From: Brachybacterium sillae
GTDB taxonomy: Bacteria; Actinomycetota; Actinomycetes; Actinomycetales; Dermabacteraceae
Length of the DNA: 64,000 nt
Assembly: GCF_025028335.1 (NCBI RefSeq)
Contig: NZ_JAFEUW010000001.1
Location: forward strand, 2,294,001-2,358,000
Reading direction: 5' to 3'
The position numbers were made by a program, and so were the translations under genes. The notes beneath the pieces were generated by a model. That model worked only from the letters and a program-made list of their open reading frames with translations, was not told where the DNA came from and ran no database searches. Of the stretch, positions 19,534 through 28,504 are shown in pieces. Position 1 is the stretch's first letter; every line of letters begins with the position of its first letter.

Positions 19534-20848
19534 CAGCGCTGTCCTCGCAGACCCCGGGCGATCTGGGACAGGTCGATCTGACCGGTGGAGGTGGTGACCT
19601 GCTCGTCCTGTTCACGCCAGTCATCGGGCAGAACGTGGTCGAGCACGTCGTCGACGGTGACGGCGCCCAGCAGGCGGCCCTCCTCGTCGACCACCGGGAT
19701 CGACACCAGGTTGTAGGTGGCCATCTCGCGGGTCACCTCCGAGAGCGAGGCGGTCGGCTCCAGGGTGTGCCGGTCGGCGTCGAGGATCTCCCCGACGGCC
19801 CGGTCCGGGCGCTCCCGCAGCAGATGCTGGAAGTGGGCGATCCCCAGCAGCCGCCCCGTCGGGGTCTCCAGCGGGGAACGGCACACGTGGATGGTGGAGG
19901 CCAGGGCGGGGGAGAGCTCCTCGCGGCTGATCATCGCCAGGCAGTGCGCGACGGGCGTCTCCGGGGCGACGATCAGCGGTTCCGTGGTCATCATGCCGCC
20001 GGCGGTGTATTCGTCGTAGGCCAGCAGGCGGCGGACATCCTCCGCCTCCTCCGGTTCCATCAGCGCCAGCAGCTGCTGGGCCACCCCCTCGGGAAGCTCC
20101 TGCACGATGTCGGCGGCGTCGTCCGGGTCCATCACCTCGAGCACATCGGCGGCACGGGTGGACTCCAGCCCCGTCACCACCTCCACGCGGGTGTCCTCCG
20201 GCAGCTCCTCCAGCACATCCGCCAGACGCTCGTCGGTCAGCTCCTCCGCCAGTTCGATGCGGCGCTTGGAGTCGAGCTCCTGGATGATCTCGCCGAGGTC
20301 CGCGGGCTTGAGGTCCTCATAGGAGGCCAGCAGCAGCGCCGCCGACTGCTCCGCCTGGGAGCCGTACAGGCCGGTGACCTCGTTCCAGGCCACCGTGAGG
20401 GTCTCCCCGCGGGTGACGAGCTTGGTGAGGGAGCCACCGCGCACCCGCCGCCGCAGGTGCAGGCGGGAGATCTCCCAGTCCCGGTGCCGGTTCTCCTCCA
20501 GGGCCACGTCCTGCACGGTCGCCTCCCCGGAGCCGTCGACCAGCTGCACCACGCGGTCCAGCAGATCCCCGACGACCAGGAGTTCCGCGGTGCGCTTCTC
20601 GAAGCGGCGCATGTTGAGCACCCCGGAGGTGATGACCTGCCCGGGGAGATCGACGTCACGCGGGTGATCGGCAGGAACACCCGCCGTTTCCCGGGGACCT
20701 CGATCACCAGGCCGACGGCGCGTGCGGCCCCCCGCACCTGCGGGGTCACCACCACGTCACGGACCTTCCCCACGGCGTCACCGATGGGGTCGAAGACGGT
20801 GGTGCCCGCCAGACGTGCGGCGAAGAAACGGTTCGGAGTGCTGGTCAC
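19533..20848 (-). pseudogene. MgtE-N/CBS-domain protein (Rv1232c type), apparent frameshift
   Basis: A PRC-barrel-like start (VTSTPNRFFAARLAGTTVFD, GTG at 20848) runs in one frame to about 20645. The rest of the protein, LNMRRFEKRTAELLVVGDLLDRVVQL, then MgtE N-terminal repeats and CBS domains (EEGRLLGAVTVDDVLDHVL near the end), continues in another frame to 19533. The join is at a run of four C on the minus strand (20643-20646); five C would restore ISPGQVITSGVLNMRR, which is how homologs read. Mycobacterial homologs have the domains fused. It is either a recent single-base deletion or a sequencing error. Gene order with DUF1003 and mrp is conserved. A magnesium-related role is inference. Confidence 0.75.
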
Positions 20849-22419
20849 GGCGCCAGGGTAGTCGGGGTGGACGGGCCTCGCAGAGCGGCCATCCACGCCT
20901 CGATCTCCTCGACGCGGCGCGGCAGGGCGGCACTGAGGTTCTCCACCCCGTCGGCGGTGACGAGCACGTCATCCTCGATGCGCACCCCGATGCCGCGCAG
21001 CTCCTCGGGCACCAGCAGATCGTTCTCCTTGAAGTACAGGCCGGGTTCGATGGTGAACACCATGCCGGGCCGCAGCTCGGCGTCGAGGTACATCTCCCGC
21101 CGCGCCTGTGCGCAGTCGTGCACGTCCAGCCCCAGGTGGTGACTGGTGCCGTGCACCATCCAGCGGCGGTGGTGCTGGCCCTCCGGCGCCAGGGACTCCT
21201 CGGCGGTGCCGGGCAGCAGACCCCACTCCTCCAGATGACGGGCGATGACCTGCATGGCGGTGGCGTGGATGTCCCGGAACAGCACCCCGGGGCGGGCCAC
21301 GGCGAACGCCGCGTCGGCGGCCTCCAGCACCGCCTCGTACACCCGCCGCTGTGCGGGGGAGAAACGGCCGCCGACGGGGAGGGTGCGGGTGACGTCCGCG
21401 GTGTACAGGGAGTCGACCTCGACCCCGGCGTCGATCAGCACCAGATCGCCCTCGCGCACGGCACCGTCGTTGCGCACCCAGTGGAGGGTGCAGGCGTGGT
21501 CGCCGGCGGCGGCGATGGTGCCGTAGCCGACGCCGTTGCCGTCGGCCCGGGCGGTCCGCGCGAACACACCCTCGATCACGCGTTCCCCGCGGCGGTGGCC
21601 GATGGCCTCCGGCAGCCTCCGCACCACGTCCTCGAAGCCGCGGATGGTCGCATCGACGGCCTCCCGCATCTGCGAGATCTCGTACTCGTCCTTGACCAGA
21701 CGCTGCTCGGAGGCGGCCTCCGCCAGGGCGGAGTCGTCGGCCTGCACGTGGTTCTCGGTGCGCACCTGCTGCACCATCTCCTCCACGGCGGCGTCGACCC
21801 CCGGCATCACCGACAGGGTCAGCTGGTCCCCGAGGTTCTTCGCGAGGGCGTCACGCAGCTCATCGATGTGGCGGCATTCGATCCCCAGGGCCTGCTCGGC
21901 CTCCGTGAGGGTGAGGCGACGGCCCACCCACATCTCGCCGTAGCGGGAGTCGGCGTAGAACTCGGGGGTGTCGAAACCGGCGCGCGGCCGGAAGAACCAC
22001 ACGGCCTTCGAGCCGCCGTCGCGCTGCGGGTCAGGCTCGACGACGAGCACGCTGTCCGGTTCCTCGTCGGTGCCCAGCCCGCTGTAGTACACGAAGGAGG
22101 TGTCGGGCCGGTAGGGGAAGTCGGTGTCGTTGGAGCGCACCTTCAGGGGGCCGGCCGGGAGCACGATCCGGGTGCCGGGCAGGCGCCGCACCAGGGCGTC
22201 ACGACGGGCGGGAGTCACAGCGGTCGCGGGGCGCGGGGAGGCGTCGGGCACCGTCTCGTCCCAGCCGGAGGCGATGAACTCGCGGAACGCGTCACTGCTG
22301 GGACGCTGCGAGCGGTTCTCCCCTCGGGAGGCGAGATCCTGCGCGGCCTGCGCGGTGGTGACCGGGGTGCTGGTGGGGGCGGTGTTCTCCGTGCTCTCGG
22401 TGCTGCTGTGCGTGCTCAT
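20845..22419 (-). CDS. pepP: Xaa-Pro aminopeptidase (M24B)
   Basis: A dimetal aminopeptidase that removes N-terminal residues before proline. The 524-residue protein has an N-terminal aminopeptidase-P domain (VRSNDTDFPYRPDTSFVYYSG, about residue 93) and the pita-bread catalytic domain with metal ligands in LIDAGVEVDSLYTADVTRT, HGTSHHLGLDVHD and IEPGLYF. The first 60 residues are Ser/Thr-rich and probably disordered, so a start further in is possible. It is divergent from the PHP gene with 32 bases between starts, and its stop overlaps the start of the MgtE/CBS gene. Confidence 0.92.
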   Translation of the reverse strand: MSTHSSTESTENTAPTSTPVTTAQAAQDLASRGENRSQRPSSDAFREFIASGWDETVPDASPRPATAVTPARRDALVRRLPGTRIVLPAGPLKVRSNDTDFPYRPDTSFVYYSGLGTDEEPDSVLVVEPDPQRDGGSKAVWFFRPRAGFDTPEFYADSRYGEMWVGRRLTLTEAEQALGIECRHIDELRDALAKNLGDQLTLSVMPGVDAAVEEMVQQVRTENHVQADDSALAEAASEQRLVKDEYEISQMREAVDATIRGFEDVVRRLPEAIGHRRGERVIEGVFARTARADGNGVGYGTIAAAGDHACTLHWVRNDGAVREGDLVLIDAGVEVDSLYTADVTRTLPVGGRFSPAQRRVYEAVLEAADAAFAVARPGVLFRDIHATAMQVIARHLEEWGLLPGTAEESLAPEGQHHRRWMVHGTSHHLGLDVHDCAQARREMYLDAELRPGMVFTIEPGLYFKENDLLVPEELRGIGVRIEDDVLVTADGVENLSAALPRRVEEIEAWMAALRGPSTPTTLAP

Positions 22420-22451
22420 CGGCTCATCGTCTCACGGCTAGGGTGGCCGTC

Positions 22452-23303
22452 ATGCGCGTGGATCTGCACACTCACAGCTCGTGGTCCGACGGCACCGATC
22501 CGGTGGAGGGTCTGCTGATGCGTGCCCGGGAGGAGGGGGTCGACGTCGTCGGCCTCACCGACCACGACACCACCGCAGGATGGGCCGACGCAGCCCGCGC
22601 CGTGGAGCGCACCGGGGTCCGGGTCGTCCCCGGGATCGAGGTCACCACCCTCGGCCCGCGGCACAGCCTGCACGTGCTGGCGCTGCTGGTGGATCCCTCA
22701 CCTGACACCCCGCTCGCGCAGATGCTCTCCGGGTCCCGCAGCTCTCGCGACACCCGCGCCCGGCGCATGGTCGAGCGTCTCGCCGTCGACTTCCCCATCA
22801 CCTGGGACGATGTGCAGGCGCAGCGCGCCACCCATGACACCACCGTCGGCCGCCCGCACATCGCCGACGCCCTCGTCGCCGCCGGGGTGGTGCCGAGCCG
22901 GGACGCCGCCTTCGCGGGCCCCCTCGCGGCGGGCGGCCCCTACTACGTGCCGCATGCCGCGCCGCGGGCCGCCGATGCGGTGCGGGCGATCACCGCCGCC
23001 GGGGGAGTGGCGGTGCTGGCGCATCCCTCGGCGCGCTCCACCACCGGTCTGGCCGAGGAGCTTGTCGAGGAACTGGTGGAGGCGGGGCTCGCCGGGCTGG
23101 AGGTCGATCACCGGGAGCATGACGACGCCACCCGGGTGCAGCTGCGGCGGCTCTCGCGACGCCACGGACTGCTGGTGACGGGGGGCAGTGACTACCATGG
23201 CTCCGGCAAAATCAACCGGCTCGGGGAGAACCTGACGCAGCCGGACGTCCTGGAGGCGATCGTCTCGCGCTCCACGAGTGGAACCGAGGTCCTCACCCCG
23301 TGA
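22452..23303 (+). CDS. PHP-domain phosphoesterase
   Basis: A 283-residue metal-dependent phosphoesterase, probably hydrolysing 5-prime nucleotides or 3-prime,5-prime-bisphosphates (RNase AM/YciV type). Metal-binding motifs are VDLHTHSSWSDGTD at the N-terminus, VGLTDHDTTAGW (about 32), LAHPSAR (about 188) and GGSDYHGSG near the end. The ATG at 22452 was preferred over an in-frame GTG nine bases earlier because a TAGGGT hexamer ends seven bases before it, suggesting leaderless transcription. It overlaps marC by four bases. Confidence 0.88.
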   Translation: MRVDLHTHSSWSDGTDPVEGLLMRAREEGVDVVGLTDHDTTAGWADAARAVERTGVRVVPGIEVTTLGPRHSLHVLALLVDPSPDTPLAQMLSGSRSSRDTRARRMVERLAVDFPITWDDVQAQRATHDTTVGRPHIADALVAAGVVPSRDAAFAGPLAAGGPYYVPHAAPRAADAVRAITAAGGVAVLAHPSARSTTGLAEELVEELVEAGLAGLEVDHREHDDATRVQLRRLSRRHGLLVTGGSDYHGSGKINRLGENLTQPDVLEAIVSRSTSGTEVLTP

Positions 23304-23929
23304 ACGCGGTCGATCTGCCCTTCCTGGCGAGCGTCTTCGTGACGCTGTTCGTCATCATCGACCCGCCGGGGGTGATCCCGGTGTTCATGGCGCTCACGGG
23401 CACGATGACCCAGAAGCAGCGCAACCGCGCCGCGCTGGTGGCCGTCGGGGTGGCGGTGCTGATCATCGGGATCTTCGCCGTCTTCGGTCAGTTCATCCTC
23501 AACTACATGCACATCTCCTTGCCGGCACTGCAGTTCTCCGGCGGCCTGCTGCTGCTGCTCATCGCCCTGCAGCTGCTGGCCGGCAAGGAGGATGAGATGA
23601 GTGCCAGCGAGGGCGTGAACGTGGCCCTGGTGCCGCTGGGCACGCCGCTGCTGGGCGGGCCCGGCTCGATCGTCGCGGTGATGCTGTTCGTGCAGCAGAT
23701 CGACGGGCGCCCCTCCCGCATCAGCGCCCTGCTGCTGGCACTGGTGGGGATGGCGCTGATGATGTACCTGTTCATGCGGTTCTCGGGGGTGATCGCCCGT
23801 CTCCTCGGCGCCGGTGGGGTGACTCTCGTGACCCGCATCTCCGGGGTGCTGCTGGCCGCGATCTCCACCCAGATGATCTTCGACGCGGTGCAGTCGTTCC
23901 TCATCGGCTGGGGAGTGCTGCCCGGCTGA
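23300..23929 (+). CDS. MarC-family integral membrane protein
   Basis: A 209-residue protein with six hydrophobic segments and the family pattern DPPGVIPVFMALTG near residue 20 and VPLGTPLLGGPGSIVAVML near 112. MarC proteins are inner-membrane proteins of unknown transport activity; the old multiple-antibiotic-resistance label is not supported. The GTG start overlaps the PHP stop, and a hairpin terminator follows the gene. Confidence 0.88.
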   Translation: MNAVDLPFLASVFVTLFVIIDPPGVIPVFMALTGTMTQKQRNRAALVAVGVAVLIIGIFAVFGQFILNYMHISLPALQFSGGLLLLLIALQLLAGKEDEMSASEGVNVALVPLGTPLLGGPGSIVAVMLFVQQIDGRPSRISALLLALVGMALMMYLFMRFSGVIARLLGAGGVTLVTRISGVLLAAISTQMIFDAVQSFLIGWGVLPG

Positions 23930-23964
23930 GATCCGACGCCCCGGCGGGATCCCCCGGCAGCGGA

Positions 23965-24013
23965 ACCGCGCCGACCCGCCCCCGGCGGATTGTGCGGGGT
24001 GGGTCGGCGCGGT
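23965..24013. terminator. Bidirectional terminator hairpin
   Basis: Inverted arms of 18 bases (23965-23982 and 23996-24013, one G-T pair) with a 13-base loop, between the convergent marC and DEAD-box helicase genes. Confidence 0.75.
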
Positions 24014-24034
24014 CAGTGGATCGCGCGGTCGCGG

Positions 24035-25768
24035 TCAGTCCTGCGCCGGGGACCCGTCGGACGAGGCGCCCTCCGACGACGAGGTCTCGCCAGTGCGCGC
24101 CCCGGAGCCTCCCCGGCCGCGGCCGCGACCGCCTCGGGAGCGACGGCGGCGCGGGCGACCCCCCGCAGCGTGTGCGGACTCGCCCTCGGCTGCCTCGGGC
24201 CCGTCGGTGCGTGCCGTGTCGGCACCTCCCCCGGTGTTCTCGCGCGACGTCCCCTCGGCGCCGCCGGTGACGACCTCACCGTTCACCCGGCGGGTGCGGC
24301 GCCGCCGGCGTCGCGGACGCTCCGCCCGGGCCTCCTGGCCGGCCCCGTCCTCCCCGGTCGCCTCCTGGCCGTCATGACCGGACTCGCCATCGCGACCGTC
24401 CCGGCCACCGGAGCGGCGACCGCCGGAGCGCCCCCGCTCCTCCGTCCGACGCCGGTCCCTCGAACCTCCGCGGCGGCCACTGTCGGGACCGCCGAGGTCC
24501 TCGATCTCCTCCGCGTCGAGGCCCTCCCGGGTGCGCTTCTCCCGCGGGAGCACACCGGTGGTGCCCTGCGGGATGTTCAGGTCGGTGTACAGGTGCGGGG
24601 ACGTGGAGTACGTCTCCACCGCCTCGGTGGACTCCAGTCCCAGCTGCCGGGCGATCAGGGCCCAGCGGGCGAGATCCTCCCAGTCCACGAAGGTCACCGC
24701 GGTGCCCTTCTTGCCCGCGCGGCCGGTGCGGCCGGTGCGGTGGAGGTAGGTCTTGTCGTCATCGGGCATGTGCCAGTTGATGACGTGGGTGACGTCCTCG
24801 ACGTCGATGCCGCGGGCGGCGACGTCGGTGGCGATGAGCACGTCCACCTTGCCGTGGCGGAAGGCCCGCAGCGCCTGCTCGCGGGCGCCCTGCGACAGGT
24901 CGCCGTGCAGCGGCGCCGCTGCGAATCCGCGTTCCTGCAGATCACTGGCGATGCGATCGGCGGCGCGCTTGGTGCGGGCGAACACGATCGTGAGGCCGCG
25001 GCCCTCCGCCTGCAGGATCCGCGCCAGCACTTCGATCTTGTCGAGGGAATGCGCGCGGTACACCACCTGCGTGATGTCGGCCTTGGTGCGGGACTCATCG
25101 CCCGGGTCGTGGGCGCGGATGTGGGTGGGCTGCGCCATGAACCGGCGGGCCAGGGCCAGGATCGGCCCCGGCATCGTCGCGGAGAACAGCATGGTCTGGC
25201 GCTTCGCCGGGACCGCCTTGAGGATCCTCTCGATGTCCTCGAGGAAGCCGAGGTCGAGCATCTCGTCGGCCTCATCCAGCACCGCCACCCGGACCTGTGA
25301 CAGATCCAGGTGACCCTGGCGCATCAGATCGATCAGACGCCCGGGGGTGCCGACCACGATCTCGACCCCCTGGGCGAGGGCCTCGATCTGCGGCTCGTAG
25401 GCGCGGCCGCCGTACACGGTGAGGATCCGCACCGGTCGGTTCACGGACGCGTTGGTGAGGTCCTGCGCCACCTGGATCGCGAGCTCACGCGTCGGCAGCA
25501 CCACCAGGCCCTGCGGGGGGCCGATCCGCCGGTCCTGCGGGTTCGGCTCACCCGGCGCGATGACGCTCTCCAGCATCGGGATGCCGAAGCCGAGGGTCTT
25601 GCCGGTGCCCGTCTTCGCCTGCCCGATGATGTCCCGGCCCTTCAGGGCCAGGGGCAGGGTCATCGCCTGGATCGGGAACGGATGGACGATGCCCTTCGCC
25701 GCGAGGGCGTCGACGATGTCAGGGCGGATGCCGAAGTCGGCGAAGGTCTGTGAGCTGGTCTCGGGCAC
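24035..25768 (-). CDS. DEAD-box ATP-dependent RNA helicase
   Basis: A 577-residue RNA helicase with all core motifs in order: Q motif FPIQAMTLP, motif I AKTGTGKT (about residue 53), PTRELA, TPGRL, DEAD in VLDEADEMLD, SAT, ARGIDV and HRTGRTGRAGKKG. The last 160 residues are Arg/Gly/Glu-rich (RRGGSRDRRRTEERGRSGGR), a disordered RNA-binding tail as in CsdA or RhlE relatives of actinobacteria. The GTG at 25768 is preceded by a purine-rich region. It probably acts in ribosome assembly or RNA decay. The next gene upstream on the same strand ends 33 bases away. Confidence 0.93.
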   Translation of the reverse strand: MPETSSQTFADFGIRPDIVDALAAKGIVHPFPIQAMTLPLALKGRDIIGQAKTGTGKTLGFGIPMLESVIAPGEPNPQDRRIGPPQGLVVLPTRELAIQVAQDLTNASVNRPVRILTVYGGRAYEPQIEALAQGVEIVVGTPGRLIDLMRQGHLDLSQVRVAVLDEADEMLDLGFLEDIERILKAVPAKRQTMLFSATMPGPILALARRFMAQPTHIRAHDPGDESRTKADITQVVYRAHSLDKIEVLARILQAEGRGLTIVFARTKRAADRIASDLQERGFAAAPLHGDLSQGAREQALRAFRHGKVDVLIATDVAARGIDVEDVTHVINWHMPDDDKTYLHRTGRTGRAGKKGTAVTFVDWEDLARWALIARQLGLESTEAVETYSTSPHLYTDLNIPQGTTGVLPREKRTREGLDAEEIEDLGGPDSGRRGGSRDRRRTEERGRSGGRRSGGRDGRDGESGHDGQEATGEDGAGQEARAERPRRRRRRTRRVNGEVVTGGAEGTSRENTGGGADTARTDGPEAAEGESAHAAGGRPRRRRSRGGRGRGRGGSGARTGETSSSEGASSDGSPAQD

Positions 25769-25801
25769 AGTTCTGCTCTCTGCTGGGGTGACCGACCCAT
25801 C

Positions 25802-27400
25802 CTAGCCGCCGTCACTCGACCCGCCCGGGGCTGTGACGCGGTCCGCGTCGGGCAGTCCCTCACCGGGTCGCACCCGCTGCTGCTCGGGGATCGGAGCGTC
25901 CGGCGACTCGGCACCCTCGGGCACCTCCAGGGGCGGAGCCTCCGCGGGCATCTGGTGGCGGGAGATGGACACCGACACCAGGCCCAGCCCACCCATGGTG
26001 ATGTCGTCGTACGCCAGCAGCCGCCCCGTCTCGGGGTCGATGTGCAGCAACCGCGCCGACAGATTCAACGGGTCCCCGCCATCGAGCACCGGGCGCACCC
26101 CGCCGGAGGCGAGCGCCCCACCGGTGGAACCGTTCGTCAGCCAGTCGGTGCCGGAACCCTCGCGATCCAGCTCGACCTTCGGGGTGTGCATGTGACCCGA
26201 CAGCACCAGCGGGGCACGCCCGAGCAGGCCCGCCGGATGGGTGGGATCGTGGAACAGGACGATGTCGACGGGGTCGTCCGGGTGCGCGGCGTCGTACTCC
26301 TCGACGGTGTCGCCCAGCTGGAACCCGGCGTTCTCCACCGCCACCCCGGCGGCGGCCTTCCCGCCTGCGTCGGAGTCGTCGTCGGCGGCGAACCGCGGGT
26401 CACCGATGCCCGCGATCTCCAGCCCGCCGACGGTCACCACCTGGTTCTCCAGCACCGTGGCGTTGGAGTTCGCGGCGACGGCGGCGGCGGTCGCGGCGCC
26501 GTCATGGTTGCCCGTGACGAAGACGTAGGGCACGCCCAGGGTGCCGATCTCCGACAGCAGCTGGTGCTCCATCGGGGTTCCCCAGGAGACGATGTCGCCG
26601 GTGTCGATCACGAGGTCCAGGCCGAACTGCTGGTTCAGCTGTCGGATCACGTCGAAGGCCTGCGGGTTGTCGTGGATGTCGGAGACATGCAGCACCGTCA
26701 TGGTGTCGACCCCGGACGCCGTCGGCAGGGAATCCGCCGCGACATACAGCGCGGAGACCTGCCCGACGAACTCCGCCAGGAGGCCGCGATACGAGGCGTA
26801 GTCGGCGAGGGTGCCGGAGCCGAGGTCCGCGACGTAGGCGGCCTGTGACAACAGGCCCTCGAAGCGGGGCTGTGCCAGGGCCTCCGCCTGGAACGTCACG
26901 CCGGTCAGCCCGGCTCCGGTCACGGCCAAGGCGGCTGCGGAACCGCCCGCCACCAGGGCATCACGCACTCTGCGGTGCCCCAGCCCGGTCGCGACGGTGG
27001 CCCCCACGGCGGTGCACAGGGCGGTGGTGAGGGCGTTGCGGATGGCGGCGTCGGTGATGCTCTCGGAGGCCGTCCGTTCCAGATCGGCCAGCGCCCCGTC
27101 GTCGTAGATCAGCGCCTCTGCCTTGCCGATGTCCACTCCGGTGACCCGCGCTTCGATCCGCACCGGTGTGCGGTGGGTGTCGAAGGAGACCTGACCTGCC
27201 GGTGGCAGCAGGATCGCGGTCTCCGCCTGCACGGCGGGCCGCATCCGCACCGTCGCCTGCAACGGGCCGACGTCCACCGGCGTGGCAGGTGCGAGGGCGA
27301 GACCGACCGCACCCCCGGCCAGTGCCAGCAGGGGGCCGGTGACCCATCGTGAGCGCACGGCGGCGCTCAGGTTCCGGGGGTGCAGCGAGGGACGACGCAC
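25802..27400 (-). CDS. Membrane-anchored metallophosphoesterase
   Basis: A 532-residue calcineurin-like phosphoesterase. N-terminal hydrophobic segments (GPLLALAGGAVGLALA, about 22-37; ALVAGGSAAALAVTGAGLTG, about 148-167) anchor it. The metal-binding motifs are VLHVSDIHDNP (about 237), VIDTGDIVSWG (about 263), VTGNHDGA (about 293) and LSGHMHTPK (about 404). The catalytic domain is probably extracellular. The final 60 residues are Pro-rich. Substrate unknown. It starts 28 bases after the stop of the DUF3107 gene's strand neighbour, so co-transcription with DUF3107 is likely. Confidence 0.88.
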   Translation of the reverse strand: MRRPSLHPRNLSAAVRSRWVTGPLLALAGGAVGLALAPATPVDVGPLQATVRMRPAVQAETAILLPPAGQVSFDTHRTPVRIEARVTGVDIGKAEALIYDDGALADLERTASESITDAAIRNALTTALCTAVGATVATGLGHRRVRDALVAGGSAAALAVTGAGLTGVTFQAEALAQPRFEGLLSQAAYVADLGSGTLADYASYRGLLAEFVGQVSALYVAADSLPTASGVDTMTVLHVSDIHDNPQAFDVIRQLNQQFGLDLVIDTGDIVSWGTPMEHQLLSEIGTLGVPYVFVTGNHDGAATAAAVAANSNATVLENQVVTVGGLEIAGIGDPRFAADDDSDAGGKAAAGVAVENAGFQLGDTVEEYDAAHPDDPVDIVLFHDPTHPAGLLGRAPLVLSGHMHTPKVELDREGSGTDWLTNGSTGGALASGGVRPVLDGGDPLNLSARLLHIDPETGRLLAYDDITMGGLGLVSVSISRHQMPAEAPPLEVPEGAESPDAPIPEQQRVRPGEGLPDADRVTAPGGSSDGG

Positions 27401-27427
27401 GGGTGTGGGAGGGGAGGGTCGGGACCC

Positions 27428-27649
27428 TTAGCCGAGGAAGCCGACGCGGCGCGGCTCCTCGGTCGACACCTCGGCGTAGGCGAGCTTGGCACCTGGGATC
27501 AGCACGGTGCGGCCCTTCGCGTCGCTGAGCGTGACCGCCGAATCGGAGCTGACGGCGTCGGCCAGCTGGGCGAGCACGGTCTCGGCGCTCTCGGAGGGCT
27601 CGATGACGATCTCCCGGGCGGCGTGCTGGATGCCGATGCGGATCTCCAC
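27428..27649 (-). CDS. DUF3107 protein
   Basis: A 73-residue conserved actinobacterial protein: VEIRIGIQHAAREIVIEPSE at the start and YAEVSTEEPRRVGFLG at the end, the typical family termini. GTG at 27649 is chosen because AGGAG lies about seven bases upstream and homologs start at this point. Function unknown. It lies between a TetR regulator and a metallophosphoesterase, all on the minus strand. Confidence 0.9.
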   Translation of the reverse strand: MEIRIGIQHAAREIVIEPSESAETVLAQLADAVSSDSAVTLSDAKGRTVLIPGAKLAYAEVSTEEPRRVGFLG

Positions 27650-27720
27650 GGTCAACTCCTCAGGTCGGTGGGCGGGCGCCCCGAGTCTAGCCGGGTCGGC
27701 TCGATCCCCCACGGGGGTGG

Positions 27721-28392
27721 TCAGGCCATCCCATCCTGCCGCAGGGTGCCCCGGCGAGCGGTGCCGTCGGCGGCGGTGACCTCTCCACCCACCAGCGGCT
27801 CGTCACGCGGGGCGAAGCTCTGCAGGCCCCCGACGATCAGACGGGTCACGGTGCTGAGGATCTGCTCCTGCTGCTCGGCAGACTCGGTGCGTCGCATCAA
27901 CAGGGCGGCGGTCTGCGCGTTCGCTAGAGCGGCGTGACCGATCACCAGGGCCTCCTGGTCGGTCATCTCCCGCGAGCGACCCAGGACATCGGCCAGCGCC
28001 AGGGCGGTGCGGTCGAGGACCTCCCGAATCAGATCCCTCGCTTCATCGGAAGGCTGGTCCGCACCGGCGAACAGACGCAGGGCGTCGGAGGCGCCGGTGA
28101 GGTCATGGAAGTGCTGCACCCCGGCCCGGACGCGCTCCTCGGTGGTGCCGGCCCGGGCACCGAGGTCGCTAACGGTGGCGACCATGCGCTCACCGATCTC
28201 CTGCACCACCGCGCGGTACAGCGCCTCCTTCGACTCGAAGTGCTGATACAGCACGGGCTTCGTGACGCCGGCGGCCAGGGCGATGTCGTCCATGGAGACG
28301 GTCTGATAGCCGCTGTGGGTGAACTGCTCCAGTGCGGTGGCGAGGAGCTGGGCGCGGCGCTGGGCCTTGGGCATGCGCGGGGTGGGCGCCAT
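27721..28392 (-). CDS. TetR-family transcriptional regulator
   Basis: A 223-residue regulator with the DNA-binding helix-turn-helix at residues about 12-58 (LLATALEQFTHSGYQTVSMD, then GVTKPVLYQHFESKEALYRAV). AGGAG stands seven bases before the ATG at 28392; an upstream in-frame extension is unlikely. In actinobacteria this TetR is usually next to DUF3107 and the AdnAB genes; here it is divergent from adnA with 112 bases between. Its operator and ligand cannot be read. Confidence 0.9.
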   Translation of the reverse strand: MAPTPRMPKAQRRAQLLATALEQFTHSGYQTVSMDDIALAAGVTKPVLYQHFESKEALYRAVVQEIGERMVATVSDLGARAGTTEERVRAGVQHFHDLTGASDALRLFAGADQPSDEARDLIREVLDRTALALADVLGRSREMTDQEALVIGHAALANAQTAALLMRRTESAEQQEQILSTVTRLIVGGLQSFAPRDEPLVGGEVTAADGTARRGTLRQDGMA

Positions 28393-28504
28393 CGGGTCTC
28401 CTCTGGCCTGCGGGTGGGTCCCCGACATCGTACGGGCAGCCCCCCGGACCCCGACCACCCGTGCGGCGGGTTCATCTGTCGGGCCCCTGTGATCGAATGC
28501 CGAC

